64,000 bases of DNA from Mesorhizobium sp. AR07 (GTDB lineage: Bacteria; Pseudomonadota; Alphaproteobacteria; Rhizobiales; Rhizobiaceae), in NCBI RefSeq assembly GCF_024746815.1, contig NZ_CP080525.1, positions 2,666,001-2,730,000 of the forward strand, in the 5' to 3' direction. Of this stretch, positions 25,684-35,559 are shown in pieces. The notes under the pieces were generated by a model. That model saw nothing but the letters and a program-made list of their open reading frames with translations. It did not search any database and had not been told where the DNA came from. The position numbers and the translations under genes are program-made. How positions within the stretch are numbered: the first letter of the stretch is position 1; each line of letters opens with the position of its first letter.

Positions 25684-25759
25684 TAGAGCAATTCCAGGAA
25701 AAGTGTGTAGCGGTTTTCCCGGGAAAAGCGCGTAGCGCTTTCCCTCAGGGAATTGCGTC
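25684..25759. repeat. Palindromic repeat, class A, with extra inner hairpin
   Basis: It opens TAGAGCAATTCCAGGAAAAG and closes AGGGAATTGCGTC, as the other class A copies do, but contains an extra inner palindrome GGGAAAAGCGCGTAGCGCTTTCCC-type insert of about 25 bases. It lies just upstream of the LacI-type gene. Confidence 0.8.
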
Positions 25760-25868
25760 GAAACGAAGAGTTGGGCCAGCCGTATCCGGCCTTTGCAAGG
25801 TGGATGCCGCAAAGCTGGCAGCGGCGCGGTGATCAGATGAAATCACGGCGCGACCGCCCGCCCCGCTA

Positions 25869-27857
25869 TCACGCGGACTTTAGGACAGCGAATGAGCGCT
25901 TGCGGATCCGCTTTGCCTGGAAGCTTGCGGCCGGAGCGGGACGGCCGACATGATAGCCTTGGACCTTGTCTATGCCGAATTCGCGCATAAGGGCCATCTG
26001 CTCGTCGGTTTCCACCCCTTCGACCAGGATTTTGTGGCCGCGATTTCGGACCAGGGTAATGATGTCTTGGAGCATTGCCTTGCCGCTCGGGGTGCCGCAG
26101 TCGTGCAGAAACGAACGGTCGATCTTCACCGTATCGAAATCGATCAGGCGAAGCCACGAAAGGCCCGCGAAGCCCGTGCCAAAGTCATCAAGCCATATCT
26201 TGATCCCGAGCAGCTTCAGGTCGCTGATGCAGCGAAGAATGTCCGAGTGCATCTCCATTTCCAGTCCTTCGGTGATCTCGAAGGCCAGTCTGTTGCCGGC
26301 GACGCCGGTCTCGCCCAAAATGGTCGCGACAGAAGTTGCAAAGCCAGGTGTCTTGAGCTGAATTGGCGAGACGTTGACACTGACGACGCGGACGTGATCG
26401 TCCACTAGGAGCTCCGCGCACACTGTCCTTATTGCCCAGCGCCCGAGTTCCAGGATCGCTCCAGTTCGTTCCGCGACGGGAATGAACAGGCTCGGCGGAA
26501 CCGATGTGCCGTCCAGCATTTTGAGGCGCATCAGAGCCTCCACGGCTTCAACTCGGTCCGACGCGACATCCTGGATAGGTTGATAGACGAGTGAAACGAG
26601 ATTCTGGCCGATCGCGATCTTCAGCAAAGCCGCGATGTTCTCACTCTCGTCGCTGCTCTGGGGATCGGTCGGATCGAACAGCCGAGCGCAATTTCGACCA
26701 CCGGCTTTTGCCAGATAGAGCGCGCGATCGGCCTCGTGGATGATCTTCTCCAGCTTGGCACCAGTCTGCGTCCTGGTGAATGCAGCGCCAACGCTCACGG
26801 TCACAATCGAGACACCGTCTCGCCGCAGCTCGTGGATAAGCGCCAGGTTCTCCACCGTACCGCAAATCGCTTCCGCGATTTCCATGATCTGCTCTTTTTT
26901 CTCCATGCGGGCCAGGACAATGAACTCTTCACCGCCGTAGCGCCCAATCGAGCCACCATATTGCTTGATCAGATCGCTGAGGGCATTGGCGACATGGATC
27001 AGGCAACGGTCGCCTTCTTGATGGCCGTAGCAGTCATTGAATTTCTTGAAGAAGTCCACGTCGATGAGGATCGCCCCAAAACTGGTGCCAACCCTTTGCC
27101 AGTCGCTCCAGTAATCCCGCAGTTTCTCGTCGATCGCCCGCCGATTCTCCAGGCCTGTAAGCGGATCGGTCCGCGACAGTCGCAGCAGGGCCTTGCCGCG
27201 TTCGGTCGCCTCGTTGTGCTGAATTTTGGCTTCCAGTGCGTTCAGGAAGACGTTGTAGCGCTCTTCGTTTAGTTTCCAGTTTACGTAGGAGGTAAACGTG
27301 AAACACGAAAGGTAAAACGTGCCCATTGCGATCTGATAGGAACCGGTCGCTGGAAACAAATAAAGAGCAACGAAGAAGGCCACCAGGACTATGCCGGACG
27401 ACACAATCGAAAGGAGAAACTGGAACCGGAAGAACAGGTTGGCACCCATCATGAAGATGGAACCAAAAATCATGAAATAGGAGAAATTCTGGGCATATTC
27501 CGTCGTGATTGCCGGAATCAGCCAGCCTACATAGCCCGAGACCAGGGCCCCCGCGCAGGCAAGCTCAATCGACTCCGTCCTGAAATTCATGCGAGACTGT
27601 ATTTCGACGATGGCAAGCGCCGTCACGCTGACCGCGAAGCGCGCGGCGATCGTGTAAGCCGCAACGTCCGGAATCAGCAGTATGTCGATGACGGAGAATT
27701 GCAGATAGACCGCGACCGCGAGCCAAAGCCCTTGCCGCGCAGCCTTTCTGCGGGCATGCTCACCTTCCTGTCGGTAGAGCTTACGCACTCCCGATGGGGT
27801 CTCTTGCCGTTGCTGAAGGACGTCGTCCTCAACCACATCGGCCAACGTTTGGGTCAT
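25869..27857 (-). CDS. Membrane GGDEF-EAL cyclic di-GMP enzyme
   Basis: A 662-residue bifunctional protein. About five to six hydrophobic segments occupy residues 45-200. The GGDEF domain (about 230-390) has the active signature YGGEEF, preceded by LIDVDFFKKFNDCYGHQEGD; the EAL domain (about 410-650) has VEALMRLK, the metal ligands in VNVSPIQL, FEITEGLE, DDFGTGFAGL and KIDRSFL, and EGVETDEQM with QGYHVGRP. Both active sites look complete, so it could make or break c-di-GMP depending on its membrane input domain. It is monocistronic with about 300 non-coding bases upstream. Confidence 0.92.
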   Translation of the reverse strand: MTQTLADVVEDDVLQQRQETPSGVRKLYRQEGEHARRKAARQGLWLAVAVYLQFSVIDILLIPDVAAYTIAARFAVSVTALAIVEIQSRMNFRTESIELACAGALVSGYVGWLIPAITTEYAQNFSYFMIFGSIFMMGANLFFRFQFLLSIVSSGIVLVAFFVALYLFPATGSYQIAMGTFYLSCFTFTSYVNWKLNEERYNVFLNALEAKIQHNEATERGKALLRLSRTDPLTGLENRRAIDEKLRDYWSDWQRVGTSFGAILIDVDFFKKFNDCYGHQEGDRCLIHVANALSDLIKQYGGSIGRYGGEEFIVLARMEKKEQIMEIAEAICGTVENLALIHELRRDGVSIVTVSVGAAFTRTQTGAKLEKIIHEADRALYLAKAGGRNCARLFDPTDPQSSDESENIAALLKIAIGQNLVSLVYQPIQDVASDRVEAVEALMRLKMLDGTSVPPSLFIPVAERTGAILELGRWAIRTVCAELLVDDHVRVVSVNVSPIQLKTPGFATSVATILGETGVAGNRLAFEITEGLEMEMHSDILRCISDLKLLGIKIWLDDFGTGFAGLSWLRLIDFDTVKIDRSFLHDCGTPSGKAMLQDIITLVRNRGHKILVEGVETDEQMALMREFGIDKVQGYHVGRPAPAASFQAKRIRKRSFAVLKSA

Positions 27858-28158
27858 GTACCGATCCTAGTTTCGCCCGGCCAAACAGGAATTCACCGCC
27901 CAGTCCTCAATCGAAGGCCCCAATTTCCGCATCGCGGCCGCGCCAAGCCTCCCAAGATCAGCACCATAGTGTATCGCGCTTACGGAATGTTTCGCACGAT
28001 ACATACAATTTTCCTAAATTATGATTGACTGTTTAATGACGACCGTTGCCCGACTTTCACACCGGAAGTCACGGCCTAATGACGGCTGTGAGCTTCGACA
28101 AACAACATCCTCGTCGACCCACCGCTAAGCAGGCACCGAATTCCGAATCCCAAAGGGG
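27858..28158. other. Gene-free, AT-richer stretch upstream of the GGDEF-EAL gene
   Basis: These 301 bases contain the promoter region of the leftward GGDEF-EAL gene and the 3' flank of the methyltransferase. The 27990-28040 part is notably AT-rich (ACATACAATTTTCCTAAATT) compared with about 63% GC around it. I see no coding frame, RNA gene or good terminator stem. Confidence 0.6.
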
Positions 28159-29199
28159 TCACACTTTCCGGACTTTGCCGTAAACGATGTTTCGGTTCGA
28201 TCCATAGAAGACTTCAGCTTCGACATGGTTCATGTCGACCGCGCCTTTGATGATGTCCCACATATCGTCAGCCGAACGCAGGATCAACGGCCAATCCATG
28301 AAGGTTTCCATATAACCGTCCGTCGTGATCTCATCGCTGAAATTGGCAAAAAGGAATTCGCCACCAGGCTTGACCATTTCCATGGCGCGCTGAAACAGGC
28401 GGATGCCAATGGCCGCCGGCAGGTAATCGTAGAGACCCGACGCATAGACGAGATCAAACGTGCCGAGTTTGTAGGCGCGGCGAAGAATGCCGCGCACGGA
28501 GCCATCCACCGCCTCGACCGCGGTACCGGCCAGATCGCGATTGACGATGGCTACGCTGATCGGGTCCTGGTCCAGTCCGATCCAGCGCTTCAATTTGCCC
28601 CCGGCGAGCGCCTCGGAGAGTTCCGCTTCGCGAAGATGGCCGCAGGCAATCGCAAGCACTTCGGCATTCTCGACCCGGCGGGCCGTTTCGTCCACCGTTC
28701 TGGCGAGGATGTCGCGACGCTCGCGTCCAGCCGCGGAACTCGCTGCCTCGCTGGTGTAGGCGTAAATCTCCCGGCCAAGCGGGGTCGAAGAAGCCACCTC
28801 CTGGTCTGCGCTGGGGTGCTTATAGTAAATGTCCAGCAGGCTTGCGTCGCCCGAATACCCTCGCGGCTTTTCGAACGACCAGCGCGTGAACGGATCCTGC
28901 ATCAGATACTCTGCAACGCGGTGCTGCTGGGCCAAGGGAATGAGTTGCTGCCAGATCGCGGTAGCGGAATGCCTGCGAAGCTCGTGGAGCCGGCCCGCCA
29001 AACGGTCGACTGTCAATCCAGCCGGCCCCCCCCTCCCGAACGCCTGATAAGCAAGATCAAGCACAAGTGCGAGTTCCGCGGATCGCTCTTTCAGTTCGCC
29101 CGCATCGACAATATCGGGCGATGCCCCGCGATGCCTCTCGACCAGTTTCGACGTTATCAGGCTGTGCTCGTCGAGCTTCGCGTCCACGTTTCGCGCCAT
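28159..29199 (-). CDS. Class I SAM-dependent methyltransferase
   Basis: A 346-residue protein with an N-terminal helical region of about 150 residues and a C-terminal Rossmann methyltransferase domain. The SAM motif region is VLAIACGHLREAELSEAL, followed by WIGLDQDPISVAIVNRDLAG and FDLVYASGLYDYLP, and FANFSDEITTDGYME near the end. The layout resembles methyltransferases linked to fatty-acid methyl ester signals in proteobacteria, but the substrate cannot be told from sequence. ATG at 29199 is preferred to one ten codons upstream because AGGGGA lies before it. No operon partners are seen. Confidence 0.75.
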   Translation of the reverse strand: MARNVDAKLDEHSLITSKLVERHRGASPDIVDAGELKERSAELALVLDLAYQAFGRGGPAGLTVDRLAGRLHELRRHSATAIWQQLIPLAQQHRVAEYLMQDPFTRWSFEKPRGYSGDASLLDIYYKHPSADQEVASSTPLGREIYAYTSEAASSAAGRERRDILARTVDETARRVENAEVLAIACGHLREAELSEALAGGKLKRWIGLDQDPISVAIVNRDLAGTAVEAVDGSVRGILRRAYKLGTFDLVYASGLYDYLPAAIGIRLFQRAMEMVKPGGEFLFANFSDEITTDGYMETFMDWPLILRSADDMWDIIKGAVDMNHVEAEVFYGSNRNIVYGKVRKV

Positions 29200-29519
29200 G
29201 CAGCATCCCCTTTTTTGGTCCACCGGCACCGACTACAGACACCTAAATGATACCAAACATTTTAATTAAGGTTTAACTAATTGGCCTCGATCCGGCATTC
29301 GAAATGCCCTGAAATGACATGAGGCCGAAATTTCAGGTGCAATACTCCCCATAGCCTTTGGCTTGCACCCCCGGCCGCCTTCCGCTATAGAGCCGCCACC
29401 CGCGTAGACACCCTTGGAGGCAACGCGGCGGAAGGCCGCCTCACCCGGCGGCTTTCGACGTTTACGGCCAAGCACGTTGCCGGCCGCGAACGCTCCAGAA
29501 CAAACCGAAAGGAAATGCC
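29200..29519. other. Divergent promoter region before the methyltransferase gene and rplY
   Basis: This 320-base gap holds an AT-rich patch near 29250-29280 that probably carries the leftward methyltransferase promoter, and the rplY promoter and leader on the right. A GCCGCC/GGCGGC hairpin lies in the rplY leader near 29436-29455. No coding frame is convincing. Confidence 0.65.
29363..29390 (+). promoter_or_regulatory. Sigma-70 type promoter of rplY-pth
   Basis: TTGCAC at 29363-29368 and CTATAG at 29385-29390 are separated by 16 bases and lie about 130 bases before rplY. The leader between contains a GC-rich hairpin that could influence translation. Confidence 0.55.
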
Positions 29520-30161
29520 ATGAGCCACGACACTTACGAGCTCAAGGCCGAAGCACGCGAACAGGTCGGTAAGGGGTCCGCCCGTGCAGTTCGCCGCAAC
29601 GGTAAAGTGCCTGCAGTAATTTATGGTGACAAGCAGCCTCCCCTGGCTATCTCGCTCACCTACAAGGACATCTTCTACAAGATCCATGGCGGCGGGTTTC
29701 TGACCACGATCGCCACGATCGATGTCGACGGCAAGAAGATCCAGGTCCTGCCGAAGGACTTCCAGCTCGACCCGGTCAAGGATTTCCCTGTCCATGTCGA
29801 CTTCCTGCGCATCGGCAAGGACACCCAGGTCAATGTCGACGTGCCTGTCCACTTCATCAACGAGGACAAGTCGCCCGGCATCAAGCGCGGCGGCGTGCTC
29901 AACATCGTGCGTCACGAAGTCGAGTTCCACTGCCCGGCAAATGCGATCCCGGAATTCATCACCGTCGATCTCACCGGCGCCGACATCGGCGATTCGATTC
30001 ACATCTCGGCGGTCAAGCTGCCGGCCGGTGTGAAGCCTGTCATCTCCGATCGCGACTTCACCATCGCGACCGTTGCCGGCTCGTCGGCGATGAAGCCGGA
30101 GACGGAAGTCACGGCTGAAGTGGCGACCCCTGAAGCGGCGCCTGTCGCCGAAGAGAAGTAA
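29520..30161 (+). CDS. rplY: 50S ribosomal protein L25/Ctc
   Basis: A 213-residue long-form L25 (Ctc type) that binds 5S rRNA in the large ribosomal subunit. The N-terminal L25 domain has [20 protein letters not shown] and [17 protein letters not shown], followed by the TL5/CTC beta domain with [25 protein letters not shown] and a disordered Glu/Ala-rich tail. The GAAAGGAAATGCC upstream is a good ribosome-binding site. It is followed after 24 bases by pth, an arrangement seen widely in bacteria. Confidence 0.96.
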   Translation: MSHDTYELKAEAREQVGKGSARAVRRNGKVPAVIYGDKQPPLAISLTYKDIFYKIHGGGFLTTIATIDVDGKKIQVLPKDFQLDPVKDFPVHVDFLRIGKDTQVNVDVPVHFINEDKSPGIKRGGVLNIVRHEVEFHCPANAIPEFITVDLTGADIGDSIHISAVKLPAGVKPVISDRDFTIATVAGSSAMKPETEVTAEVATPEAAPVAEEK

Positions 30162-30185
30162 ACTCTTTCACGCCCGGAGCAGGCG

Positions 30186-30911
30186 ATGCTGCTGTTTGCA
30201 GGTCTCGGCAATCCGGGCGCGAAATACGCTGGTAACAGGCACAATGTCGGTTTCATGGCGGCGGACGCAATCGCCCGCCGCCATTCCTTTTCGCCCTGGT
30301 CGAAGAAGTTCCAGGGCCTGATTTCCGAAGGCACGCTTGGCGGCGAAAAGATCGTCCTGATCAAGCCGCAGACCTTCATGAACCTGTCCGGCCAGTCGGT
30401 CGGCGAAGCGCTGCGCTTCTACAAGCTCGAGCTTTCCGCGCTCACCGTCTTCTACGACGAGATCGACCTTGCCGAGGGCAAGCTGCGCATCAAGACCGGC
30501 GGCGGCGCCGGCGGCCATAACGGCATCCGCTCGATCGACGGCCATGTCGGCAACGCCTATCGCCGCGTGCGCATCGGCGTCGGCCATCCCGGCGTCAAGG
30601 AAATGGTCCAGCATCATGTGCTGGGCGATTTCGACAAGGCCGACCGCGAATGGCTCGAACCGCTGCTCGACGCGATCGCCGACAACGCCGCCATGATCGT
30701 CAAGGGCGACGACTCCGGCTTCATGAACAAGGCCAGCCTCGCCGTCCAGGGCAAGTCCGGCGCGGAGCCGGAAAAGCCGGCGCCGAAGCAGCCGGCGCCA
30801 AAGCAGCAAAGTCACGTCCGCCAGGCGCGCCCGCAGCAGCCGGCGGTCAAGCTGCCCGAAAGCGGCCCGATGGCCGCGATGCTGAAGAAACTCTTCGGCA
30901 ACAAGGACTGA
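30186..30911 (+). CDS. pth: Peptidyl-tRNA hydrolase
   Basis: A 241-residue Pth that frees stalled peptidyl-tRNA. The catalytic region is [21 protein letters not shown] with the active-site His of NRHNVGF (about 21), then [33 protein letters not shown] and [10 protein letters not shown]. Residues beyond about 190 form a Pro/Gln/Lys-rich tail ([12 protein letters not shown]) that most bacterial Pth proteins lack but alphaproteobacterial ones often carry. It is in an operon with rplY. Confidence 0.96.
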   Translation: MLLFAGLGNPGAKYAGNRHNVGFMAADAIARRHSFSPWSKKFQGLISEGTLGGEKIVLIKPQTFMNLSGQSVGEALRFYKLELSALTVFYDEIDLAEGKLRIKTGGGAGGHNGIRSIDGHVGNAYRRVRIGVGHPGVKEMVQHHVLGDFDKADREWLEPLLDAIADNAAMIVKGDDSGFMNKASLAVQGKSGAEPEKPAPKQPAPKQQSHVRQARPQQPAVKLPESGPMAAMLKKLFGNKD

Positions 30912-31006
30912 ACGCAGGAACGTGCGGCGTTACAGGGCTTGACGTTGATCATCCCTATCGCCCATAGCCCTGATCAAATTTCGATTTCCCGATAGGACCG
31001 GACACA

Positions 31007-32110
31007 ATGGGTTTCAAATGCGGCATCGTTGGCTTGCCCAACGTCGGCAAGTCGACGCTCTTCAACGCGTTGACCAGGACGGCGGCGGCGCAGGCCGCCA
31101 ACTATCCGTTCTGCACCATCGAACCGAACACCGGCGAGGTGGCGGTGCCCGATCCGCGCCTGCAGAAGATCGCGGCGATCGCCAAGTCGAAGGAGATCAT
31201 TCCGACCCGCATCTCCTTCGTCGACATTGCCGGCCTGGTGCGCGGCGCCTCGAAGGGCGAAGGGCTGGGCAACCAGTTCCTCGCCAACATCCGCGAGGTC
31301 GACGCCATCGTGCATGTGCTGCGCTGCTTCGAGGATGACGACATTACCCATGTCGAGGGCCGCATCGATCCCGTCGCCGACGCCGAGACCGTCGAGACCG
31401 AACTGATGCTCGCCGACCTCGACAGCCTGGAGCGCCGCATCGTGCAGATCCGCAAGCGCGCCGGTAGCAAGGACAAGGAAGCGACGGCAGTGCTGCCGCT
31501 GATGGAGGCCGCGCTCGAGCTGCTGCAAGCCGGCAAGCCGACCCGCATCCTGCTCAAGGGCATTTCGGCGGAAGACCTGCGCATCCTGCAGGGATTGAAC
31601 CTTCTGACCTCGCACCCCGTGCTCTATGTCTGCAACGTCGCCGAGGCCGACGCCGCCACCGGCAACGAGCACACCAGGGCCGTGGAAAAGATGGCGACCG
31701 CGCAAGGCGCCAGCACCGTGGTGATCTCGGCGGCAATCGAAGCCGAGGTCGCCCAGCTCTCGGACGAGGAGGAGATGGAGTTCCTGTCCTCGCTCGGCCT
31801 CGACGAACCCGGCCTCAACAAGGTCATCCGCGCCGGCTACGAGCTGTTGCAGCTGATCACCTATTTCACCGCCGGGCCGAAGGAGACGCGGGCCTGGACC
31901 GTGCACAAGGGCGCCAAGGCGCCGCAGGCGGCCGGTGTCATCCACACCGACTTCGAGCGCGGCTTCATCCGCGCCCAGACCATCGCCTACAACGACTTCA
32001 TCACGCTGGGCGGCGAAGTGGCGGCCAAGGAGGCCGGCAAGGCCCGCGACGAAGGCAAGGAGTATGTCGTCCAGGACGGCGACGTCCTGCTGTTCAAGTT
32101 CAACACTTGA
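31007..32110 (+). CDS. ychF: Redox-regulated ATPase YchF (Obg-family)
   Basis: A 367-residue Obg-like P-loop protein. The Walker A is GLPNVGKSTLFNALT (about 9-23), switch II region DIAGLVRGASKGEGLGNQFL, and the C-terminal TGS domain ends LGGEVAAKEAGKARDEGKEY. YchF hydrolyses ATP rather than GTP and influences translation and oxidative-stress responses. It follows pth by 95 bases in the same orientation. Confidence 0.96.
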   Translation: MGFKCGIVGLPNVGKSTLFNALTRTAAAQAANYPFCTIEPNTGEVAVPDPRLQKIAAIAKSKEIIPTRISFVDIAGLVRGASKGEGLGNQFLANIREVDAIVHVLRCFEDDDITHVEGRIDPVADAETVETELMLADLDSLERRIVQIRKRAGSKDKEATAVLPLMEAALELLQAGKPTRILLKGISAEDLRILQGLNLLTSHPVLYVCNVAEADAATGNEHTRAVEKMATAQGASTVVISAAIEAEVAQLSDEEEMEFLSSLGLDEPGLNKVIRAGYELLQLITYFTAGPKETRAWTVHKGAKAPQAAGVIHTDFERGFIRAQTIAYNDFITLGGEVAAKEAGKARDEGKEYVVQDGDVLLFKFNT

Positions 32111-32308
32111 TCTGCCCGACGGCGAGACGATTGTGCCGCTCCCCATCAAGGAGTTGTACTAAGGCTCGATGTCTCGACGGATGTGCGATCCATCGAGAAT
32201 AGGCCGCCTCTCAAGTTGAGGCAGCCTATTCGGAAGCCTCCAGCTGAAAGCTGAAAATCCATTCGCCGTAATGCCGACAGAATAGCGCCTTTGGCCGGGC
32301 GATGCGCT

Positions 32309-34729
32309 CTATTCGTCGTCCCTGTCGTCAGCATCATCGTCGTCGCAGCAATCATCCCGGCATTCGTCGCAACCGCATTTGTGGTGCTCGTGGCCTTCGC
32401 GCTTGCAGCCGCATTCCTCCCAGATCGTGTAGGCCATCACGTCCAGTGTCTTGACCGGCATTGCTGGATCGTCGCTGGTGATGATCAGCTCACAGGCGCG
32501 CGGGCACTTCTCGTTAGCCTTGTAGCAGACGGTCAGCGCCAGGCACGAACCCGCATGCAGCGTCGCCGGGAACGGGTTGTGGACCAGCTTCCAGTGATGG
32601 CTCTTGCGTTTGAAGGCGACGCTCGACACGTGCAGGGCGCATTCGCCGACATTGCAGATCGAGATCACCCGCTCCGTCCGGCAGCATGCCTTGACACCGC
32701 CGAAGCACAGCGAACCGGTGACGGCGAGCTTGCCGCTCGGCGCTTCGCCCTTGACCACGATGTCGTGCGGGCTGCCTGGATCGGTGCTGGTGACGGTGAT
32801 CGTCGCCCCCTTCGCGCCAAAACTCTTCGGCGCGAAACGGATCGGCAGCGGCAGCGAGGCGCCGGCCCCGATCAGCAGCGGATAGAACAGCGCCTCCGGA
32901 ACCAGGAAGTCCGGCGAGGACGATGTCGCTCCGGTCACAGTCAACCCGCAATGACTGCCATTGTTGAGGATAAGCGGTTCGTCGCGGAACGACCCGACGC
33001 AGACCTTGCCGAAACTGCCGGTGTCGGCGATCAGGAGGTTGAGCTTTGGCCCTTGCGCCAGACCCGATACGTGGACCTTGTGCGGCCCGGCCGGATCATT
33101 GCTGAACACGGTGATGATCGCCGCCTTGAGGCCGAGGCTGGTCGGCTCGAACCGGATCGGCAGGTCGATGGCATCGCCGACGCCGAGCTTGACCGGATAG
33201 GACAGCACGCTCGGCGTTACGAAGTCTGGCGACGACGAGACGATGTTGGTGATCGACAGCATTGCCGTGCCGCCATTGTCGATAGTCAGTTCCTCGTCGG
33301 TGAACGAGCCGACGCATACATGGCCGAAATTGCCCTTGTCGGCGATGCCGGTGACCACCCTACCGGTTCCGGGCGCGACCTTGAAGAAGAACGGGTCAAT
33401 GGACACCGCCACCGGGGTAACGTTGTCCGTGGCGAGCAAAGTCTTGGTTGTGAAATTGGCGTTGCGCTGGAACTTGACGCCGTTGGGGAAGTTGGCGTTG
33501 TCCGGCGTGTTGTTGGCGCTGAAGATGCCGTAGAACGAGCGTCCGACCGCCATCATGTAGAGATAGTCGCCGATATAGGGCTGGAAGCTCGCTGCCGGCG
33601 AACTGGCCGGCGTGGTGGCCAGCATGTAGGTGCTGATCGATCCGAAATCGTTGGTCGTCAGTTCCAGCATCGTTTCCCAACGCTGGCTGGGTGCAAGGCC
33701 GGTGACCTGCTGGTAGACGAAGCCGAGCCGGCCGGCCTCGTTGATGGCCAGGGCCGGATTGGTCGCATTGGCGATGCTGCGCAGGTTGCCCGACCAGGTT
33801 GCCCCGGAATCGGTCGACTTGCGCACGTAGAGCGTATAGGTGCCGCCCGTCTGGTCGCCCCAGCAGGCGTAGACGACTGCGCTGTTGTTGGGGTCGACTG
33901 CTATCGAAAGGTCGCCGCCGATACGTTGCTGGCCGATGTTGAGGCCCAGGAACGGGTTGTTGACGCCCGTGGCGATGCGCAGGCCCTGCTTGAGGTCGCC
34001 GGGATCGGTCAGCGCGGTGTACGGCGTGGCGCTGCTTGCCCAGTTGTCATCGCGCACGATCACCACGTCGAAGGACGCGAAGCCGGGCAGCACGGCATAG
34101 AACAGCGCGTAGACGGTGCCGTTCGGGTGGACGGCCGGCCGCGTCTGGAAGCCGTCGCGAGCGACGGTGCGGCCTTCTATGACGAAGGTGCTGGTAGCGG
34201 GCGCGGCGATTGCCGCGTCGAGTGACTGATCGACCGTTGCCGGTATGTTGGCCGGCGCGTGGTCGTTGCTGCCGACATAGACGCGGTCCTTGCCGGCGCC
34301 GGGACCTGAAGGAACAGTCGCCGCCTGTACGAAGGGCTGGTCGTCGTTTTTGCGCGTCGCCATTCTGAACATCGTCGTGGCGCCGGAAAAATCGTTGGTC
34401 CGCAAGATGTCGAAATTGATCGACGAGATGCCGCCGCCGCCCCACAGCACGCCGGCGTAGAGATTGCCGCTCGTCGTCGCGAAGCGCAGCGTCTGGTCGC
34501 GCACCGGCGTGCCGGCAATCAGGTCTTTCAGGCTCCAGGTGGAGCCGCCGTCGTTGGAAAAGAAGATCGGGGAATTCTTGCTGCCGGCATTGGGGCTCGG
34601 CGTGAAGGCGGTTCCGGCGATCTCCAGCGGATTGGCGGGATTGACCGCCAGATTGGGTTCGCTGTCCTGGTTGGTCTCCCCGCTCGACAGGTTGGGGATC
34701 ATGTTGACGATTGTGAGGACGTCCGACAT
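32309..34729 (-). CDS. Beta-propeller/ASH-domain protein with Cys-His-Asp-rich tail
   Basis: An 806-residue protein of unknown function. Residues 1 to about 460 have BNR/sialidase-type repeats (IFFSNDGGSTWSLKDL, VRKSTDSGATWSGNL) and look like a beta-propeller. Residues about 465-770 hold three tandem immunoglobulin-like ASH domains, each with the pattern F-x-x-V-C-x-G-S and 'SNDPAGPHKVHVSGLA'/'STDPGSPHDIVVKGEA'/'SDDPAMPVKTLDVMAY'. The last 35 residues contain 7 Cys, 4 His and an acidic run (CDECRDDCCDDDDADDRDDE). There is no signal peptide. It starts one base after the stop of its upstream partner. Confidence 0.8.
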   Translation of the reverse strand: MSDVLTIVNMIPNLSSGETNQDSEPNLAVNPANPLEIAGTAFTPSPNAGSKNSPIFFSNDGGSTWSLKDLIAGTPVRDQTLRFATTSGNLYAGVLWGGGGISSINFDILRTNDFSGATTMFRMATRKNDDQPFVQAATVPSGPGAGKDRVYVGSNDHAPANIPATVDQSLDAAIAAPATSTFVIEGRTVARDGFQTRPAVHPNGTVYALFYAVLPGFASFDVVIVRDDNWASSATPYTALTDPGDLKQGLRIATGVNNPFLGLNIGQQRIGGDLSIAVDPNNSAVVYACWGDQTGGTYTLYVRKSTDSGATWSGNLRSIANATNPALAINEAGRLGFVYQQVTGLAPSQRWETMLELTTNDFGSISTYMLATTPASSPAASFQPYIGDYLYMMAVGRSFYGIFSANNTPDNANFPNGVKFQRNANFTTKTLLATDNVTPVAVSIDPFFFKVAPGTGRVVTGIADKGNFGHVCVGSFTDEELTIDNGGTAMLSITNIVSSSPDFVTPSVLSYPVKLGVGDAIDLPIRFEPTSLGLKAAIITVFSNDPAGPHKVHVSGLAQGPKLNLLIADTGSFGKVCVGSFRDEPLILNNGSHCGLTVTGATSSSPDFLVPEALFYPLLIGAGASLPLPIRFAPKSFGAKGATITVTSTDPGSPHDIVVKGEAPSGKLAVTGSLCFGGVKACCRTERVISICNVGECALHVSSVAFKRKSHHWKLVHNPFPATLHAGSCLALTVCYKANEKCPRACELIITSDDPAMPVKTLDVMAYTIWEECGCKREGHEHHKCGCDECRDDCCDDDDADDRDDE

Positions 34730-34730
34730 C

Positions 34731-35495
34731 TCAGCGACCTCCCTCTTGATCGATCAGGCGGCGCACGTCGGCCTCGCGGTCCGCGGGCAGGAAATCCAGC
34801 GGATCGATCGCCTTGTGGATGGGCCTGGGCAGGTCGCGCGGATGGTCGTCCTCGTCCTCTTGCCCAGCCAGGTGGAGCAGGAAGATGCCACGCTTGCCCT
34901 CATGCAGCTTCGGCGATTTGTACCAGGCGATGTCATGGCTGTTGGCAAAGAGGACTTCGACATCTCCCTTCGGTTTCTTCCCTTTGAGAACGGTTCGCAC
35001 GGCGACGCGCGCTATGCCCCATTCCGGATCGTGCTCGGAGCGTGGCGGAGACGGACGCTCCAGCACCCTGGAAGCCGTGACCTCGCCGGTCACGATCAAT
35101 TCGGCATGACGCACGCGCTCGGCCAGCGGCCGCTCGACAGCGGCGCGCAGCGTCTCGGCAATCTCCTCGCGCGCTTCCGATGTGGCGCGGCGATGACCAA
35201 GTTCGCGAACGATGAGATCATCCCCCAGCGACACCACGTCGGTGAAGAACACGAATTCCTCGCCGCCTTCGAAAGTCGCCCTGTGTTCGGTGATGACGAG
35301 AGCGTCGCGGCCGCGCAGGCCGCGCAACTCGGCGGTGCTGTGCATCACCTCGTCGATATGGATACTGATTGTGTTTTCCGCCGTGGAGCCGCGTTCGGCA
35401 CCGCCTTCTTCACGGATTGAACGATCTTTGTCCGGCACTGCCTTGCCCCGGAATATGAAACCGGCTTCCTCCGGGCGTCGTTCGTCCGTGCTCAT
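34731..35495 (-). CDS. Conserved hypothetical protein, probably two tandem beta-barrel-like repeats
   Basis: A 254-residue protein I cannot name. Its two halves share a pattern: a hydrophobic strand then G-x-V (FIFRGKAV; LIVTGEVT), a strand with regularly spaced Val/Ile (ISIHIDEVMHS; GIARVAVRTVLKG), a further strand (DALVITEH; DVEVLFANS) and a final strand (FVFFTDVV; GIFLLHLAG). The second half resembles TIMP/netrin-like OB-fold domains. It is charged overall and has no signal peptide. It directly precedes the propeller/ASH gene, whose ribosome-binding site GGGAGG lies in its last codons, so the two are made together. Confidence 0.7.
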   Translation of the reverse strand: MSTDERRPEEAGFIFRGKAVPDKDRSIREEGGAERGSTAENTISIHIDEVMHSTAELRGLRGRDALVITEHRATFEGGEEFVFFTDVVSLGDDLIVRELGHRRATSEAREEIAETLRAAVERPLAERVRHAELIVTGEVTASRVLERPSPPRSEHDPEWGIARVAVRTVLKGKKPKGDVEVLFANSHDIAWYKSPKLHEGKRGIFLLHLAGQEDEDDHPRDLPRPIHKAIDPLDFLPADREADVRRLIDQEGGR

Positions 35496-35559
35496 GGCGC
35501 ACTCCTCCCAACGGACGAGACGTCCGCGATGAAACGATCCTAAATTTGCAGTCCGGAAA

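Noticed and set aside
32291..34225. A rightward open frame of 644 codons opposite the propeller/ASH gene
   Set aside because: The opposite strand has recognisable BNR and ASH repeats; this strand's product has none and lacks a start signal.
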